DNA from: Sipunculus nudus
Lineage: Eukaryota > Annelida > Sipuncula > Golfingiida > Sipunculidae
Direction: 5' to 3'
NCBI GenBank assembly: GCA_026874595.1
Contig: CM049322.1
Span: forward strand, 27,096,340 to 27,160,339
DNA length: 64,000 nt
This document shows positions 21,664 to 34,862 of this stretch, one piece after another (the stretch's first letter is position 1; the number at the start of each line of letters is the position of its first letter). The notes under the pieces are model-generated. The model ran no database searches, was not told the DNA's origin, and saw only the letters and a list, made by a program, of their open reading frames with translations. The position numbers and the translations under genes were made by a program.

Positions 21664-22610
21664 GTGAATGAAGGAGTAGCGGTTCCCAAAGCCCTTACCT
21701 CCGTGAAACTTCGTTTAACAAGCAAGAACAATCGCTTAACGTTTCCCGCTCCCGGAGCGGGGGGGGGGGGGGTGAACTCGAACATTTTGCAGTCTTTTAT
21801 CGTTATTTTATTCGTTAGACAGACTTTAACGAGAACAAAACGAGAACAAAACGAGAAAACAACGAGAACTAAAAGAGAAAACAACGCGTGTATCTCTAAA
21901 CCCTTCGTTGTTGTTTCGTATTCGCATTTTAACTAACGAAACAGCGGTAGTCTCTTTCGTTAGCATTCACAGGAAGGATTAGGAAGCATCTAATGTCATT
22001 ATTTCTCTGCTCTTCTGAAACAGGTGCTAATTTTGAAAGATTATAACAATATCTGCGGCTGCGGCGTAACATATCGCCATGACAAGCACTTTGTCAGGCT
22101 GGTTTTTATGTCGATCCATACGATTGGAACCACTGTACGTGTTCAGAAAACTACATTAAGCTGTAGAGGACGCCATACGAAGCATGCCTTTATAACAAAG
22201 TGGAAGGAAAAATAAGTGTCCATGTACCAAATCATGTTTATCCTTTTCAACCAACCATAAACTTCATTTTTGAAAAATGTTTATGGTTAGGTTTAAGGCC
22301 TAAAGCCAAGGGGATACTTTAGTTTTGGAGGGACTTACAAGAGCTGTACTGTGCAGTGATTCATTTTTGTCAGTCTCAAAATACCGAACTTTCAAAACTC
22401 CACATCTAGCCCTATCAGATAAAAAAAGCAATAACAAAATCGGCCAAGAAATGAAGGAGAAAAAGCATTTTTGGCGATTTTTTAAAATCTTTGCATAAAG
22501 TTCCATTATTGATGAATTTCCTAATTCTGTTTAGCAGTTGAAAAGCAATCACCCGGCACTGACGTGTATAAAATAAAGGTAATATATTGAACCTTTTATA
22601 CAAATTAGCC
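21664..22610. repeat. Dispersed block A, copy 1
   Basis: Matches the reverse complement of 58640-59775 in a colinear series: GTGTATCTCTAA, TAGTCTCTTTCGTT, CACTTTGTCAGGC, CAAATCATGTTT, GATAGGGCTAG, TTTTGAGACTGACAAAAAT. It contains a 14-G run at 21759-21772. Confidence 0.75.
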
Positions 22611-23187
22611 AAACAAATAGGAATTGGCCGATCCCACTGTGCACAAAATGTCCGTTTTATCTTATATCATCGTGTTTATAACAATTGTTGGAACCCGTTT
22701 AAATGTCCGCCAATATTTATCAAAACAAGGCCACCTAGGGGCAAACTACTAATATACGAAACGGAGGTTTGCATATGGCAGGGGAAGGCATTGCTGCATT
22801 AAAGTGCGTAAACAGTTAACTTCGGTCACGTTTGTTTTCTGTTTGTCAACATGGCCTCGTGTACCGGGTTTACTGGCAGCTTGTAGATATACATGCTCAT
22901 ACATCCATCACAGAGGCGTTATAAAATCTCTTCCGCGCAGAAGTTCATAATTGTGTACCATGAGCAGTCCAGAAATCATATACATTTAACACATAAAACA
23001 GGTAAATAGCTGACAGTAAAGATAAAGAGGATATTGAAGGTTTGAATACATTCACTGAAAGTGGCCGATCGCAAAGTTAAGTTACACTTCTGGGTAACTA
23101 ATTGTCAATGGTGTTAAACAGAATGGGCTGCATTATTTTCATTTTGTGATCCAATGGTGAGTTTTTGTTAAAAACCTTTATACAAAT
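22611..23187. other. Intron DNA, nothing recognised
   Basis: Between repeat blocks A and B; no signal. Confidence 0.35.
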
Positions 23188-24330
23188 AAGAGTCCGACTG
23201 TCTTGGTGATCAAAAGAATGGTTTCACTAAATGGCTCGCAGAACACAGATCTTTTTAATTTTCTCTGGATATTTTACCAGGATCTGTCTTAGTATTAGGC
23301 AAGTATTTTTCTAGCTCTTATAGTTATGTTTTGTGCTCTTCATAGGACGGTCCGACTAGACACAATAGACAAAAACCATCACTTAAGCTCAACATGGCTG
23401 AAAGTCAGAAAAGCTCATAACCATTAATTGTATTTTTAGAAAGTAATTATAAGACTTGCATGATCAAGTAAGTATACAGAAAACAGTTTGGGTTAAATAT
23501 TTTTTAAAGCTTAAACACCTTATTGTGTTTTTAAATCACGATTATTTGATTTTTTTCTGCAATGAAAAAACGAAGTGGTGGTTTTTAAATCTCTGTTTTT
23601 TTTTCAATTTGTGTAATTGTTATGGTTACAGTTCAAATGAACGCTTGTTCTGGGCTTGTTATGTAGGGGAGAGATAAAACATGCGCAGATTTGCCCTAAG
23701 TATATAAATGAACAATTCTATGTTCAAAAATGAGATGTGATATTCGTGTAATCAAGTGCGTTTCAAATAAGTTTTAAATATTGTTGAGGAAAAATAATAT
23801 ACTGATGTAATCAATTATATTTTGTGCTGTAAAATTTTTGCAGTGTATTATATTTTATACTGATATATTTAACGGGCTTTTTACACGCTCATTGTTCATT
23901 GCATAAAAGTGGATACGACTTGTGGGGCAATTCCCACCTCGTCTTATTGGACAACTCGTTTCCCTCTTACTTTCTGTCCTCACCACAGCAATATAAATAA
24001 ATGCAACTTTGCAAAAATACCGGTATTTATTTAAAAAATTATTAACACTAGAATCATGAGCGATTTTCCTAAGTCCATAGCCTTGTCAGCTATTGTAAAC
24101 CCTCTTTATAATCCTTTTTTTTCCTCTGGTAGAAATACTCATATACTGCTGCACTGAAATATGAATTTTTATATGATTTCTTTTAAGAGGTTGCTGTTGT
24201 TACAGCGGAATTTGGTCGCGGTAAGGGCCGTTTTTTATGCGGTGGCGGCTGCGGATAAAATATATGTATGTGTTATTTTCATATATCATATGATATATAA
24301 ATTTTTCACATATATGAAATGATTGTAAAC
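23188..24330. repeat. Dispersed block B, copy 1
   Basis: Matches 60838-62642 inverted, in order: GGTGATCAAAAGAATGGTTT (23200), CTGAAAGTCAGAAAAGCT (23398), TTTGGGTTAAATATT, CATTGTTCATTGCATAAA (23890), ACCGGTATTTA, GCGGATAAAATATATGTATG (24252). Confidence 0.75.
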
Positions 24331-24478
24331 CAATAGGTTTTCAGGCAGGGAAATTTTTCCTAATATGTATGTGTAATATATAAATATATTTTATGATATA
24401 TGTTTCAGATACTTTCAATGATTTAAACCAATAGTTTTCAGGCGAAGAACATTTTACAATTGGCATATGCTGCTCAAC

Positions 24479-24559
24479 TAGCCGTGACAACCGTACTCAG
24501 TAGGCAATGATAATTGGGACAGTAATCTGGTCGTCATGTCAGAGGCCGATATGGCGCTA
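24479..24559 (+). repeat. Block C, copy lacking the 445-bp interior
   Basis: TAGCCGTGACAAC...CTCAGTAGGCA...GATAATTGG joins directly to CAGTAATCTGGTCGT...GATATGGCGCT; at 57568-58092 the same two parts are separated by about 445 bp. Confidence 0.7.
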
Positions 24560-25365
24560 TTGCTAAACACGTTTAATCTTCGGATAACTCTACTGCATGT
24601 GACATTTTCAATTGAGCGGGATTGCTCGTCAGACCCAATCCGTTTAAATCTTTTTGTTTTGACAGACCGGATACGTGCCGCAACCGCATAAAAGAAATAG
24701 GTCCTTCATAATATTATATTTTTTACTCGGTCCGCAAGAATGACCGTACCGCATCCTAACTTTAAGCCTATATGTTTATAAATGCATGAGTTTAATGCTA
24801 TTATATGTTTTCTGCTTGCCCAACTTGACCCTAGAAGGGATAAAAAGAGCACCGATAGACCTCATAATATTTTCCAGTACAATAATTGTTTTCTTTGTTG
24901 AACTAAATATAACGAATAATAATGTTATGATTCACTTGTAGTTCCAAAAAAAAGTGTATTACATAAATGTTTTCATAACTTATCTCCATGCACAGATAGT
25001 TGCGTTTTGTAGTCTCTTGGAAAAAAAAAGATATATATACATTTGAAAATGATAGGCTTACATATATACTTTGAATGTAATGTTTTATGATAATGTCTCC
25101 AAAGGGAAATAAGTAAAATTAAAACACTAAAAGTAATTCTGTATTTTACGCATTAGTTCAAGTACTGAAAATCATCTGGTTTCAATACATGAAAATTAAA
25201 AGAATAAACGCCTTTGTAGGAAAACAGCTTAATTTAAGGACATAAATCATACACCCTTTCCAATGTTCCTGTATAATATATTGGTTTATATACAGGGGAA
25301 TGATAATTCTTTGAAACAAATTGTTATTTATAACACGTCATTACACAAGAATATAGAGTATTGGG
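24560..25365. other. Intron DNA, nothing recognised
   Basis: AT-rich; no repeat or exon seen. Confidence 0.35.
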
Positions 25366-25600
25366 TTGGCGAAACTCAGTCGATTCAGTCAGGAAATACC
25401 ATCCGGAGACAGTTTGCCACGTTTTCGTTATCTTAACGGACGGTCTAGACCGTCCGTTAAAATAACGACAATTTTGAGGTTTTTACGCAGGAGAAGAAAA
25501 ACAGGAAAATTACGCACAAATGTGAAACGAAGGAGTAACGAGTTCGTAATGCAACCGTTAGATAAGATCACAGGAGAGGAGCAGAGCGAATCAGAATAAA
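25366..25600. repeat. Block D with perfect 24-bp palindrome
   Basis: 25435-25458 is a perfect palindrome (half-site AACGGACGGTCT) extended by near-symmetric CGTTAT arms to about 42 bp. The flank, with GTAACGAGTTCGT, matches the inverted sequence at 59776-59950, where the palindrome is imperfect. Confidence 0.75.
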
Positions 25601-25727
25601 GCGTCTTGGGACGAGACAAAAGTTTAGCATGCACGGGCGGCATGACAATAGCCGGGCTTTACTTCATATATGCTCAGGTAAAGATTTTAAACCAAGCAAA
25701 ACTGGTAGCAGTGAGATTGGCACTTAC

Positions 25728-25840
25728 CGGCCGGCAAACTCAGAAGCCACGGGTACAGGTACAGGGGTCCCAGTCACGTCGGCGACATTCACCATGTACA
25801 GCGACACATTGGTGTTAGTTCCAGCAACTAAATGTCCAGC
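25728..25840 (-). CDS. DPP IV-like gene, exon b (beta-propeller)
   Basis: Joins exon a in phase 0 across a 10.3-kb intron that holds the 51-bp and 43-bp satellites. It reads 'AGHLVAGTNTNVSLYMVNV' and continues with a Val/Pro-rich stretch. The 'YPK-AG...N..V.L.VV' pattern across the junction is the expected propeller continuation in this family. The acceptor is strong (pyrimidine run then ctgtag at 25841-25846) and the donor is CCG|GTAAGTG. The exon ends with two bases of an Arg codon completed by the first base of exon c. An ORF track alone would miss it because it lies inside unrelated frames on both strands. Confidence 0.85.
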
Positions 25841-25887
25841 CTACAGAGAAAAAAAGTCTGTGACATCCCCATCTTGGGATCGACTAT

Positions 25888-25907
25888 ACGCACGATATAT
25901 CGTGCGT
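25888..25907. repeat. Perfect 20-bp palindrome
   Basis: ACGCACGATATATCGTGCGT, symmetrical over its full length, just upstream of exon b; the same half-site recurs in the array at 28780-28990. Confidence 0.85.
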
Positions 25908-26189
25908 CCTTTAGTTTATGCCTGTAACGCACGAGGTTACCGTCTACACAGCATGAACACATGCACGAGTTTAATTCATTAGTGTATAAAACTAGGAGGT
26001 CAAAGTTGGGAAACGGTCTTATATTTCAAAACGTGTTCTAAATAACATTTTATAAAATATATGCAGTATATTTTTTTAAAATGTAAATATTTTAAATGTA
26101 GGTCAGAAAATCTTTTAATAGACACTAGCATATAATATATTATAACAATAAAATGTTTATTATAGTATTATTAACAAGAACACCACAAA

Positions 26190-26600
26190 CGTGCATACAG
26201 ATACACCCGTCGTGTATCTGGTGACCTCTGGCCTCATTAAATATGCGTGAATTTTGATGAGAATGTAATTCAGGTGAGAAACTCTATTGGTAAATATATA
26301 TATTGAGTTTCATGTAGGATTTTTGTTAAGTCACCACGGTACCTCCAAAGTGCGGTGAACTCTGACCTCATTACACATGCGTGGATATCGCAAGAAATCG
26401 AACTTAGGCGAGATATTTTATTGATTAACAGTTCTTCATATCATTTTTAAGTTATCGCAGCGACACCACAAGGTGGCCTAGTTACCCCTAGACCTTATTT
26501 AATATGTGTGGATTTTGCCCATACTCGAACTCGGGCGAGATTCTATTGGTTAGTGGTTATGGAGAGTTTGGTCCATCGAAGCCGCGGTAAGTTATTGCGG
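26190..26600. repeat. ~130-bp tandem repeat, 3 diverged copies
   Basis: CTCATTAAATATGCGTG (26233), CTCATTACACATGCGTG (26368) and CTTATTTAATATGTGTG (26497), each followed by an AGGCGAGA/GGGCGAGA and CTATTGGT-like stretch. Confidence 0.7.
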
Positions 26601-27714
26601 CAACACTTAAACTTAAGTTTATCTAATCTAAATACTCATGAATAATAAATGGTTACTAACCTTCATATAAAAGTGTTGACAAAGACATTTCAAGATATTA
26701 ATAAGTTAAATGTGAAGCACCGTCACGTGTCCACTTGAATATTTCACCAGTGTGATTCTTTGAGCCACATGGAATGAGCGATTGCATAAGTGCCCGTATT
26801 TGTTACAAAGGTGTTTTAAAAGGCCAACAGAAGAGCTCTAATCTGCTTAGGAGCAATGTGTAACACTAATAAAGGGTGCCATTTTCTATGGGAGGCGTCC
26901 ACTGAAAATATTAATGGATTATAGAAAGGGTTGGAACGTGACGTTCCGCCATTTCTGCATTGCACATGTCTGGTCAAGGAACGTGTTTTGGTAATGGTGA
27001 CCTTTGACCCTGACTAGCATGCATTAAGTGTCACGAGATGCTGAAATGGTCTATATTGGCTGTCGTCACGAAACCCAGTTTGTTTGAGGTTCGAATGCAG
27101 ACACATGCACAAGCAAGTCGGAACAATGGAAACCGCAGAGAAAACAAAATGGACGACAGCATAAGATTCGCAGACGTACGTTTGCCGCCCTTCCCGTTAT
27201 CGTGTAAAAGGGCTGGCCAGCGGTCTCCTTGGAGGACTATCATTATTTTACCCTGGGCCCGGGAACGTCAGTTCCTCCCCGACAGTGAGCATGCGGACTT
27301 TGCACTTGTGAAATGGATTGAACTTTTTCGTTTATGCCTAAGTTGGACTTGATTACGTTACCTGTGTTACCATGAACCTTCAGTGATATTCCAGTTGGGG
27401 CTTCAGTTAAGTATATCATGTATGTTACAGGACTTACCAGGGACTTCGTTTAGCTTTATTATGCATTTATTCTTTAACTGTTTGTTATTGTTATATTGTA
27501 AAGAATATGATTATCATTGCACCTATATTGTCTTCGAGTTTATCTATAACGATACGTGTCTGAAATAATGTGTTGCCACATGTTCGCCGTGTGAACGAGG
27601 GCCTTTACAATATATATTCATATACGTATATATTATTCATATATATATATACTTTTATATATATAATATTATTAGATTATATAATATAATTGTATATTGT
27701 ATTTTATATACTGA
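26601..27714. other. Intron DNA, nothing recognised
   Basis: Includes short ORFs without family resemblance. Confidence 0.35.
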
Positions 27715-28030
27715 ATAAGTAATAAAGTTCAATAAAAATATAAAGCTATATAAAATTGTGTTTACATATCTTGTTTAATATCGTTTATTTATATTTTATT
27801 GAATGAATTAATATCACATTCTATATTATTATATTATATTGGTCTGCATATTGTATAATACATTTTGTTCTATAAAAATATAAAGCTATATTAAATTGTG
27901 TTTACATATTTAATATCATATCATTCTATGCTACATGATGTTTTGTTTAATATCGTATATTTATATTTTATTGAATGAATAAATATCACATTCTATATTC
28001 TAATATTATATTGGTCTGCATACTGTTTAA
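27715..28030. repeat. ~150-bp AT-rich duplication
   Basis: AAAATATAAAGCTATAT ... GTGTTTACATAT ... TTTATATTTTATTGAATGAA ... TTGGTCTGCATA occurs twice, about 150 bp apart. Further AT-rich and ATT-repeat DNA follows to about 28480. Confidence 0.75.
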
Positions 28031-28779
28031 TATATTTTGCTATTTAGTTATTGAATAAAATCGCAAATTATACTGTTATTACATGTTTATATTAATCAAA
28101 TTTTTATATTTTCCTATCAAATGATTATTATTATTATCATTATTATTATAATCTATACATACCTTATCATAAAAATAATAATTATTATTATTTTTACTAC
28201 ATGTATTATTATTATATTTTATCTAACACTATATTCATTTTTATATCCTGAACTGTTTTATCAATATATTATATTTGAAAACATATTTTATAAGCTTTAT
28301 ATTATATATATATATATTTTTATCCTTCTTTAAAATATTACACTAATTTTACACGAATTTATGTTTTATACAATATTAACATGTTATTTAATATATTTTA
28401 TTGTAATTATTATTATAATTATTATTATTAATTTTTTAAATATATTTTATCAATATGTTAAAATAAGGCAACCAAAGCCTTTCATTTGACCCGTTGATGA
28501 ACGTAAAATTAATTAATTAATATTATTATTACTATTATTATTTTGCTTCCAAATTATGACCATCGCTTAATTGTCATTTCTCGGCCCAGTCCATGTGAGT
28601 TATGATGCTAAATCTGCTTTGATTTAATATATGGTGACTCATAATTGCAAACTTAATTAGTTGCCCAAAGGAAATCTTCTTAAAACGTAGAAAAATGAGT
28701 TGATATTGCCGTTATTTAAAAAATATATTGAAAAATAATAAGGGTTCTCAATTCCGACCACCGAGATTCTATATACCGT

Positions 28780-28990
28780 AATAAAACTTGTATTTGCGTG
28801 TATTTTCGTGTACACAAAATCGTGCGTGTAGCTTTCTGTGTGAACGAATCCATGTGTGTGCAAGGAGCAATATACACGATATTTCGTATGTATAAGTAAT
28901 TATACGCACGATATCGTTTACGTAGTACACAATGTACACGATATTGTGCGTACTGTATTGTGCATGCACGATATCATGCGTATAGCCTTG
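28780..28990. repeat. Array of near-palindromic ACACGATATCGTGCGTA units
   Basis: About six related sites at ~30-35-bp spacing, each centred on a CGATAT- or AAATCG-like core with TACAC/GTGCGTA arms, akin to the perfect palindrome at 25888. Confidence 0.6.
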
Positions 28991-29271
28991 GGCCCCATCT
29001 TACATACACCAAACATTACATTCAACAACCCACTGGTATGATCTGATATTAAATGGGATTCTGTGAGAGGGGATTAGTTATTACAACAAGTGAATAGGAC
29101 AGTTTGATCTATGGCTTTATTAGGGGGGGGGGGTGAAGGGTCATTTCAATATAGACAGACATAAACACCTGTGTCACATAATTCTCACAATAACATATAT
29201 TAAAGGCTCATTCAATCCGTTTCAGACAAAGTAAACAGTCTTCGGGTTACGTAAACCACGTTCAGAGATAC

Positions 29272-29672
29272 ATTGGCTCGCCATAATCCGCCCCACCAAC
29301 CAAATAACGGCCATATTGGCTCGCTATGATCCGTCCAACCAACCAAATGACGGCCACATTGGCTCGTTATGATCCGCCCAACCAGCCAAATGACGGCCAC
29401 ATTGGCTCGTTATGACCCGCCCAACCAGCCAAATGACAGCCACATTGGCTCGTTATGATCCGCCCAACCAGCCAAATGACGGCCACATTGGCTCGCTATG
29501 ATCCGTCCAACCAACCAAATGACGGCCACATTGGCTCGTTATGATCCGCCCAACCAGCCAAATGACGTCCACATTGGCTCGTTATGATCCGTCCAACCAG
29601 CCAAATGACGGCCACATTGGCTCGTTATGATCCGTCCAACCAAGCAAATGACGGCCACATTGGCTCGTAAGT
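29272..29672. repeat. 43-bp minisatellite, ~9 copies
   Basis: The unit contains CCACATTGGCTCGTTATGAT then CCGCCCAACCAGCCAAATGA. Confidence 0.94.
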
Positions 29673-29856
29673 ATTAACGGTTTACAATTTCCTCAGAAAA
29701 ACAAGCTGGGCACAATATTGAAACGACATCATAATATCTGGATCTCCTATATCTGCGATGGTTCCATCACTATCTCACGACCGTATCAAGTTTGACAGCA
29801 TTTTTCTTTGCCCTGTCACTGCCAAAACATCCTCTCCACTTAGACAAAAATACTTT

Positions 29857-32800
29857 GAGCCTCTCTGGACAAACTGGCCGAGGGAACAAAAGATCAGACG
29901 CTACACTCAGCCTCTCTGGACAAACTGGCCGAGGGAACAAAAGATCAGACGCTACACTCAGCCTCTCTGGACAAACTGGCCGAGTGAACTAAAGATCAGA
30001 CGCTACAGTCAGCCTCTCTGGACAAACTGGCCGAGGCAACTAAAGATCAGACGCTACACCCAGCCTCTCGGGACAAACTGGCCGAGGGAACTAAAGATCA
30101 GACGCTACACTCAGCCTCACTGGACAAACTGGCCGAGGCAACTAAAGATCAGACGCTACACTCAGCCTCACTGGACAAACTGGCTGAGGCAACTAAAGAT
30201 CAGACGATACACTCAGCCTCACTTGACAAACTGGCCGAGGGATCTAAAGATCAGACGCTACACTCAGCCTCTCTGGACAAACTGGCCGAGGGATCTAAAG
30301 ATCAGACGCTACACTCAGCCTCTCTGGACAAACTGGGCGAGGGGTCTAAAGATCAGACGCTACACTCAGCCTCTCTGGACAAACTGGGCGAGGGAACTAA
30401 AGATCAGACGTTACACTCAGCCTCTCTGGACAAACTGGCCGAGGGAACTAAAGATCAGACGCTACACTCAGCCTCACTGGACAAACTGGCCGAGGCAACT
30501 AAAGATCAGACGCTACACTCAGCCTCACTGGACAAACTGGCTGAGGCAACTAAAGATCAGACGCTACACTCAGCCTCACTTGACAAACTGGCCGAGGGAT
30601 CCAAAGATCAGACGCTACACTCAGCCTCTCTTGACAAACTGGCCGAGGGAACTAAAGGTCAGACGCTACACTCAGCCTCTCTGGACAAACTGGGCGAGGG
30701 AACTAAAGATCAGACGCTACACTCAGCCTCTCTGGACAAACTGGGCGAGGGAACTAAAGATCAGACGTTACACTCAGCCTCTCTGGACAAACTGGCCGAG
30801 GTAACTAAAGATCAGACGCTACACTCAGCCTCAATGGACAAACTGGCAGAGGCAACTAAAGATTAGACGCTACAGTCAGTCTCTCGGGACAAACTGGCCC
30901 AGGGAACTAAACATCAGACGCTACAGTAAGTCTCTCGGGACAAACTGGCCCAGGGAACTAAAGATCAGACGCTACAGTCAGTCTCTCGGGACAAACTGGC
31001 CGAGGTAACTAAACATCAGACTCTACAGTCAGTCTCTCGGGACAAACTGACCGAGGGAACTAAAGATCAGACGCTACAGTCAGTCTCTCGGGACAAACTG
31101 GCCCAGGGAACTAAACATCAGACGCTACAGTCAGTCTCTCGGGACAAACTGGCCCAGGGAACTAAAGATCAGACGCTACAGTCAGTCTCTCGGGACAAAC
31201 TGGCCGAGGAAACTAAACATCAGACTCTACAGTCAGTCTCTCGGGACAAACTGGCCGAGGGAACTAAAGATCAGACGCTACAGTCAGTCTCTCGGGACAA
31301 ACTGGCCGAGGAAACTAAAGATCAGACGCTACAGTCAGTCTCTCGGGACAAACTGGCCGAGGGAACTAAAGATCAGACGCTACAGTCAGTCTCTCGGGAC
31401 AAACTGGCCGAGGAAACTAAACATCAGACGCTACAGTCAGTCTCTCGGGACAATCTGGCCCAGGGAACTAAAGATCAGACGCTACAGTCAGTCTCTCGGG
31501 ACAAACTGGCCGAGGAAACTAAACATCAGACGCTACAGTCAGTCTCTCGGGACAAACTGGCCCAGGGAACTAAAGATCAGACGCTACAGTCAGTCTCTCG
31601 GGACAAACTGGCCGAGGAAACTAAACATCAGACGCTACAGTCAGTCTCTCGGGACAAACTGGCCGAGGGAACTAAAGATCAGACCCTACAGTCAGTCTCT
31701 CGGGACAAACTGGCCGAGGAAACTAAACATCAGACGCTACAGTCAGCCTCTCGGGACAAACTGGCCGAGGGAACTGAACATCAGACGCCACAGTCAGTCT
31801 CTCGGGACAAACTGGCCCAGGGAACTAAACATTAGACGCTACAGTCAGTCTCTCGGGACAAACTGGCCGAGGAAACTAAACATCAGACTCTACAGTCAGT
31901 CTCTCGGGACAAACTGGCCGAGGGAACTAAAGATCAGACGCTACAGTCAGTCTCTCGGGACAACTGGCCCAGGGAACTAAACATCAGACGCTACAGTCAG
32001 TCTCTCGGGACAAACTGGCCCAGGGAACTAAAGATCAGACTCTACAGTCAGTCTCTCGGGACAAACTGGCCGAGGAAACTAAACGTCGGACTCTACAGTC
32101 AGTCTCTCGGGACAAACTGGCCGAGGGAACTAAAGATCAGACGCTACAGTCAGTCTCTCGGGACAAACTGGCCGAGGAAACTAAAGATCAGACGCTACAG
32201 TCAGTCTCTCGGGACAAACTGGCCCAGGGAACTAAAGATCAGACGCTACAGTCAGTCTCTCGGGACAAACTGGCCGAGGAAACTAAACATCAGACGCTAC
32301 AGTCAGTCTCTCGGGACAAACTGGCCGAGGGAACTAAAGATCAGACGCTACAGTCAGTCTCTCGGGAAAAAACTGGCCGAGGAAACTAAACATCAGACGC
32401 TACAGTCAGTCTCTCGGGACAAACTGGCCCAGGGAACTAAAGATCAGACGCTACAGTCAGTCTCTCGGGACAAACTGGCCGAGGGAACTAAACATCAGAC
32501 GCTACAGTCAGTCTCTCGGGACAAACTGGCCGAGGGAACCAAAGATCAGACCCTACAGTCAGTCTCTCGGGACAAACTGGCCGAGGAAACTAAACATCAG
32601 ACGCTACAGTCAGTCTCTCGTGACAATCTGGCCCAGGGAACTAAAGATCAGACGCTACAGTCAGTCTCTCGGGACAAACTGGCCGAGGAAACTAAACATC
32701 AGACGCTACAGTCAGTCTCTCGGGACAAACTGGCCCAGGGAACTAAAGATCAGACGCTACAGTCAGTCTCTCGGGACAAACTGGCCGAGGAAACTAAACA

Positions 32801-34862
32801 TCAGACGCTACAGTCAGTCTCTCGGGACAAACTGGCCGAGGGAACTAAAGATCAGACCCTACTGTCAGTCTCTCGGGACAAACTGGCTGAGGAAACTAAA
32901 CATCAGACGCTACAGTCAGCCTCTCGGGACAAACTGGCCGAGGGAACTAAACATTAGACGCTACAGTCAGTCTCTCGGGACAAACTGGCCGAGGAAACTA
33001 AACATCAGACTCTACAGTCAGTCTCTTGGGACAAAATGGCCGAGGGAACTAAAGATCAGACGCTACAGTCAGTCTCTCGGGACAAACTGGCCGAGGGAAC
33101 TAAACATCAGACGCTACAGTCAGTCTCTCGGGACAAACTGGCCCAGGGAACTAAAGATCAGACTCTACAGTCAGTCTCACGGGACAAACTGGCCGAGGAA
33201 ACTAAAGATCAGACGCTACAGTCAGTCTCTCGGGACAAACTGGCCCAGGGAACTAAAGATCAGACGCTACAGTCAGTCTCTCGGGACAAACTGGCCGAGG
33301 AAACTAAACATCAGACGCTACAGTCAGTCTCTCGGGACAAACTGGCCGAGGGAACTAAAGATCAGACGCTACAGTCAGTCTCTCGGGACAAACTGGCCGA
33401 GGAAACTAAACATCAGACGCTACAGTCAGTCTCTCGGGACAAACTGGCCCAGGGAACTAAAGATCAGACGCTACAGTCAGTCTCTCGGGACAAACTGGCC
33501 GAGGGAACTAAACATCAGACGCTACAGTCAGTCTCTCGGGACAAACTGGCCGAGGGAACTAAAGATCAGACGCTACAGTCAGTCTCTCGGGACAAACTGG
33601 CCGAGGAAACTAAACATCAGACGCTACAGTCAGCCTCTCGGGACAAACTGGCCGAGGGAACTGAACATCAGACGCCACAGTCAGTCTCTCGGGACAAACT
33701 GGCCCAGGGAACTAAACATTAGACGCTACACTCAGTCTCTCGGGACAAACTGGCCGAGGAAACTAAACATCAGACTCTACAGTCAGTCTCTTGGGACAAA
33801 ATGGCCGAGGGAACTAAAGATCAGACGCTACAGTCAGTCTCTCGGGACAAACTGGCCGAGGGAACTAAACATCAGACGCTACAGTCAGTCTCTCGGGACA
33901 AACTGGCCCAGGGAACTAAAGATCAGACTCTACAGTCAGTCTCACGGGACAAACTGGCCGAGGAAACTAAAGATCAGACGCTACAGTCAGTCTCTCGGGA
34001 CAAACTGGCCCAGGGAACTAAAGATCAGACGCTACAGTCAGTCTCTCGGGACAAACTGGCCGAGGGAACTAAACATCAGACGCTACAGTCAGTCTCTCGG
34101 GACAAACTGGCCGAGGGAACTAAAGATCAGACGCTACAGTCAGTCTCTCGGGACAAACTGGCCGAGGAAACTAAACATCAGACGCTACAGTCAGTCTCTC
34201 GGGACAAACTGGCCCAGGGAACTAAAGATCAGACGCTACAGTCAGTCTCTCGGGACAAACTGGCCGAGGGAACTAAACATCAGACGCTACAGTCAGTCTC
34301 TCGGGACAAACTGGCCGAGGGAACTAAAGATCAGACGCTACAGTCAGTCTCTCGGGACAAACTGGCCGAGGAAACTAAACATCAGACGCTACAGTCAGCC
34401 TCTCGGGACAAACTGGCCGAGGGAACTGAACATCAGACGCCACAGTCAGTCTCTCGGGACAAACTGGCCCAGGGAACTAAACATTAGACGCTACACTCAG
34501 TCTCTCGGGACAAACTGGCCCAGGGAACTTAACATCAGACGCTACAGTCAGTCTCTTGGGACAAACTGGCCGAGGGAACTAAAGATCAGACGCTACAGTC
34601 AGTCTCTCTGGACAAACTGGCCGAGGGAACTAAAGATCAGACGCGACACCCAATCTCTCTGGACAAACTGGCCCAGGGAACTAAAGATCAGACGCTACAG
34701 TCAGTCTCTCTGGACAAACTGGCCCAGGGAACTAAAGATCAGACGCTACAGTCAGTCTCTCGGGAAAAACTGGCCCAGGGAACTAAAGATCAGACGCTAC
34801 AGTCAGTCACTCGGGACAAACTGGCCCATGCAGGGAACTAAACATCAGACGCTACACACAGC
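29857..34862. repeat. 51-bp satellite array, ~98 copies
   Basis: The unit contains GACAAACTGGCCGAGGGAAC then TAAAGATCAGACGCTACAGT. The left ~1 kb and a few right-end units carry CTCTCTGG; the core carries CTCTCGGG and alternates GGAACTAAAGAT with GAAACTAAACAT. A 765-bp (15-unit) block starting at 33036 is repeated almost exactly at 33801. Frames of 348 and 764 codons are open because 51 is a multiple of three. It lies inside the intron between exons a and b. Confidence 0.96.

Noticed and set aside
27038-27352. 104-codon plus-strand ORF
   Set aside because: No recognisable motif, an overlapping minus ORF, and an intronic position.
28121-28333. Ile-rich ORFs over ATT and TA repeats (also 5582-5827, 11216-11461, 45132-45368, 59934-60293)
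   Set aside because: Simple-sequence translation only.
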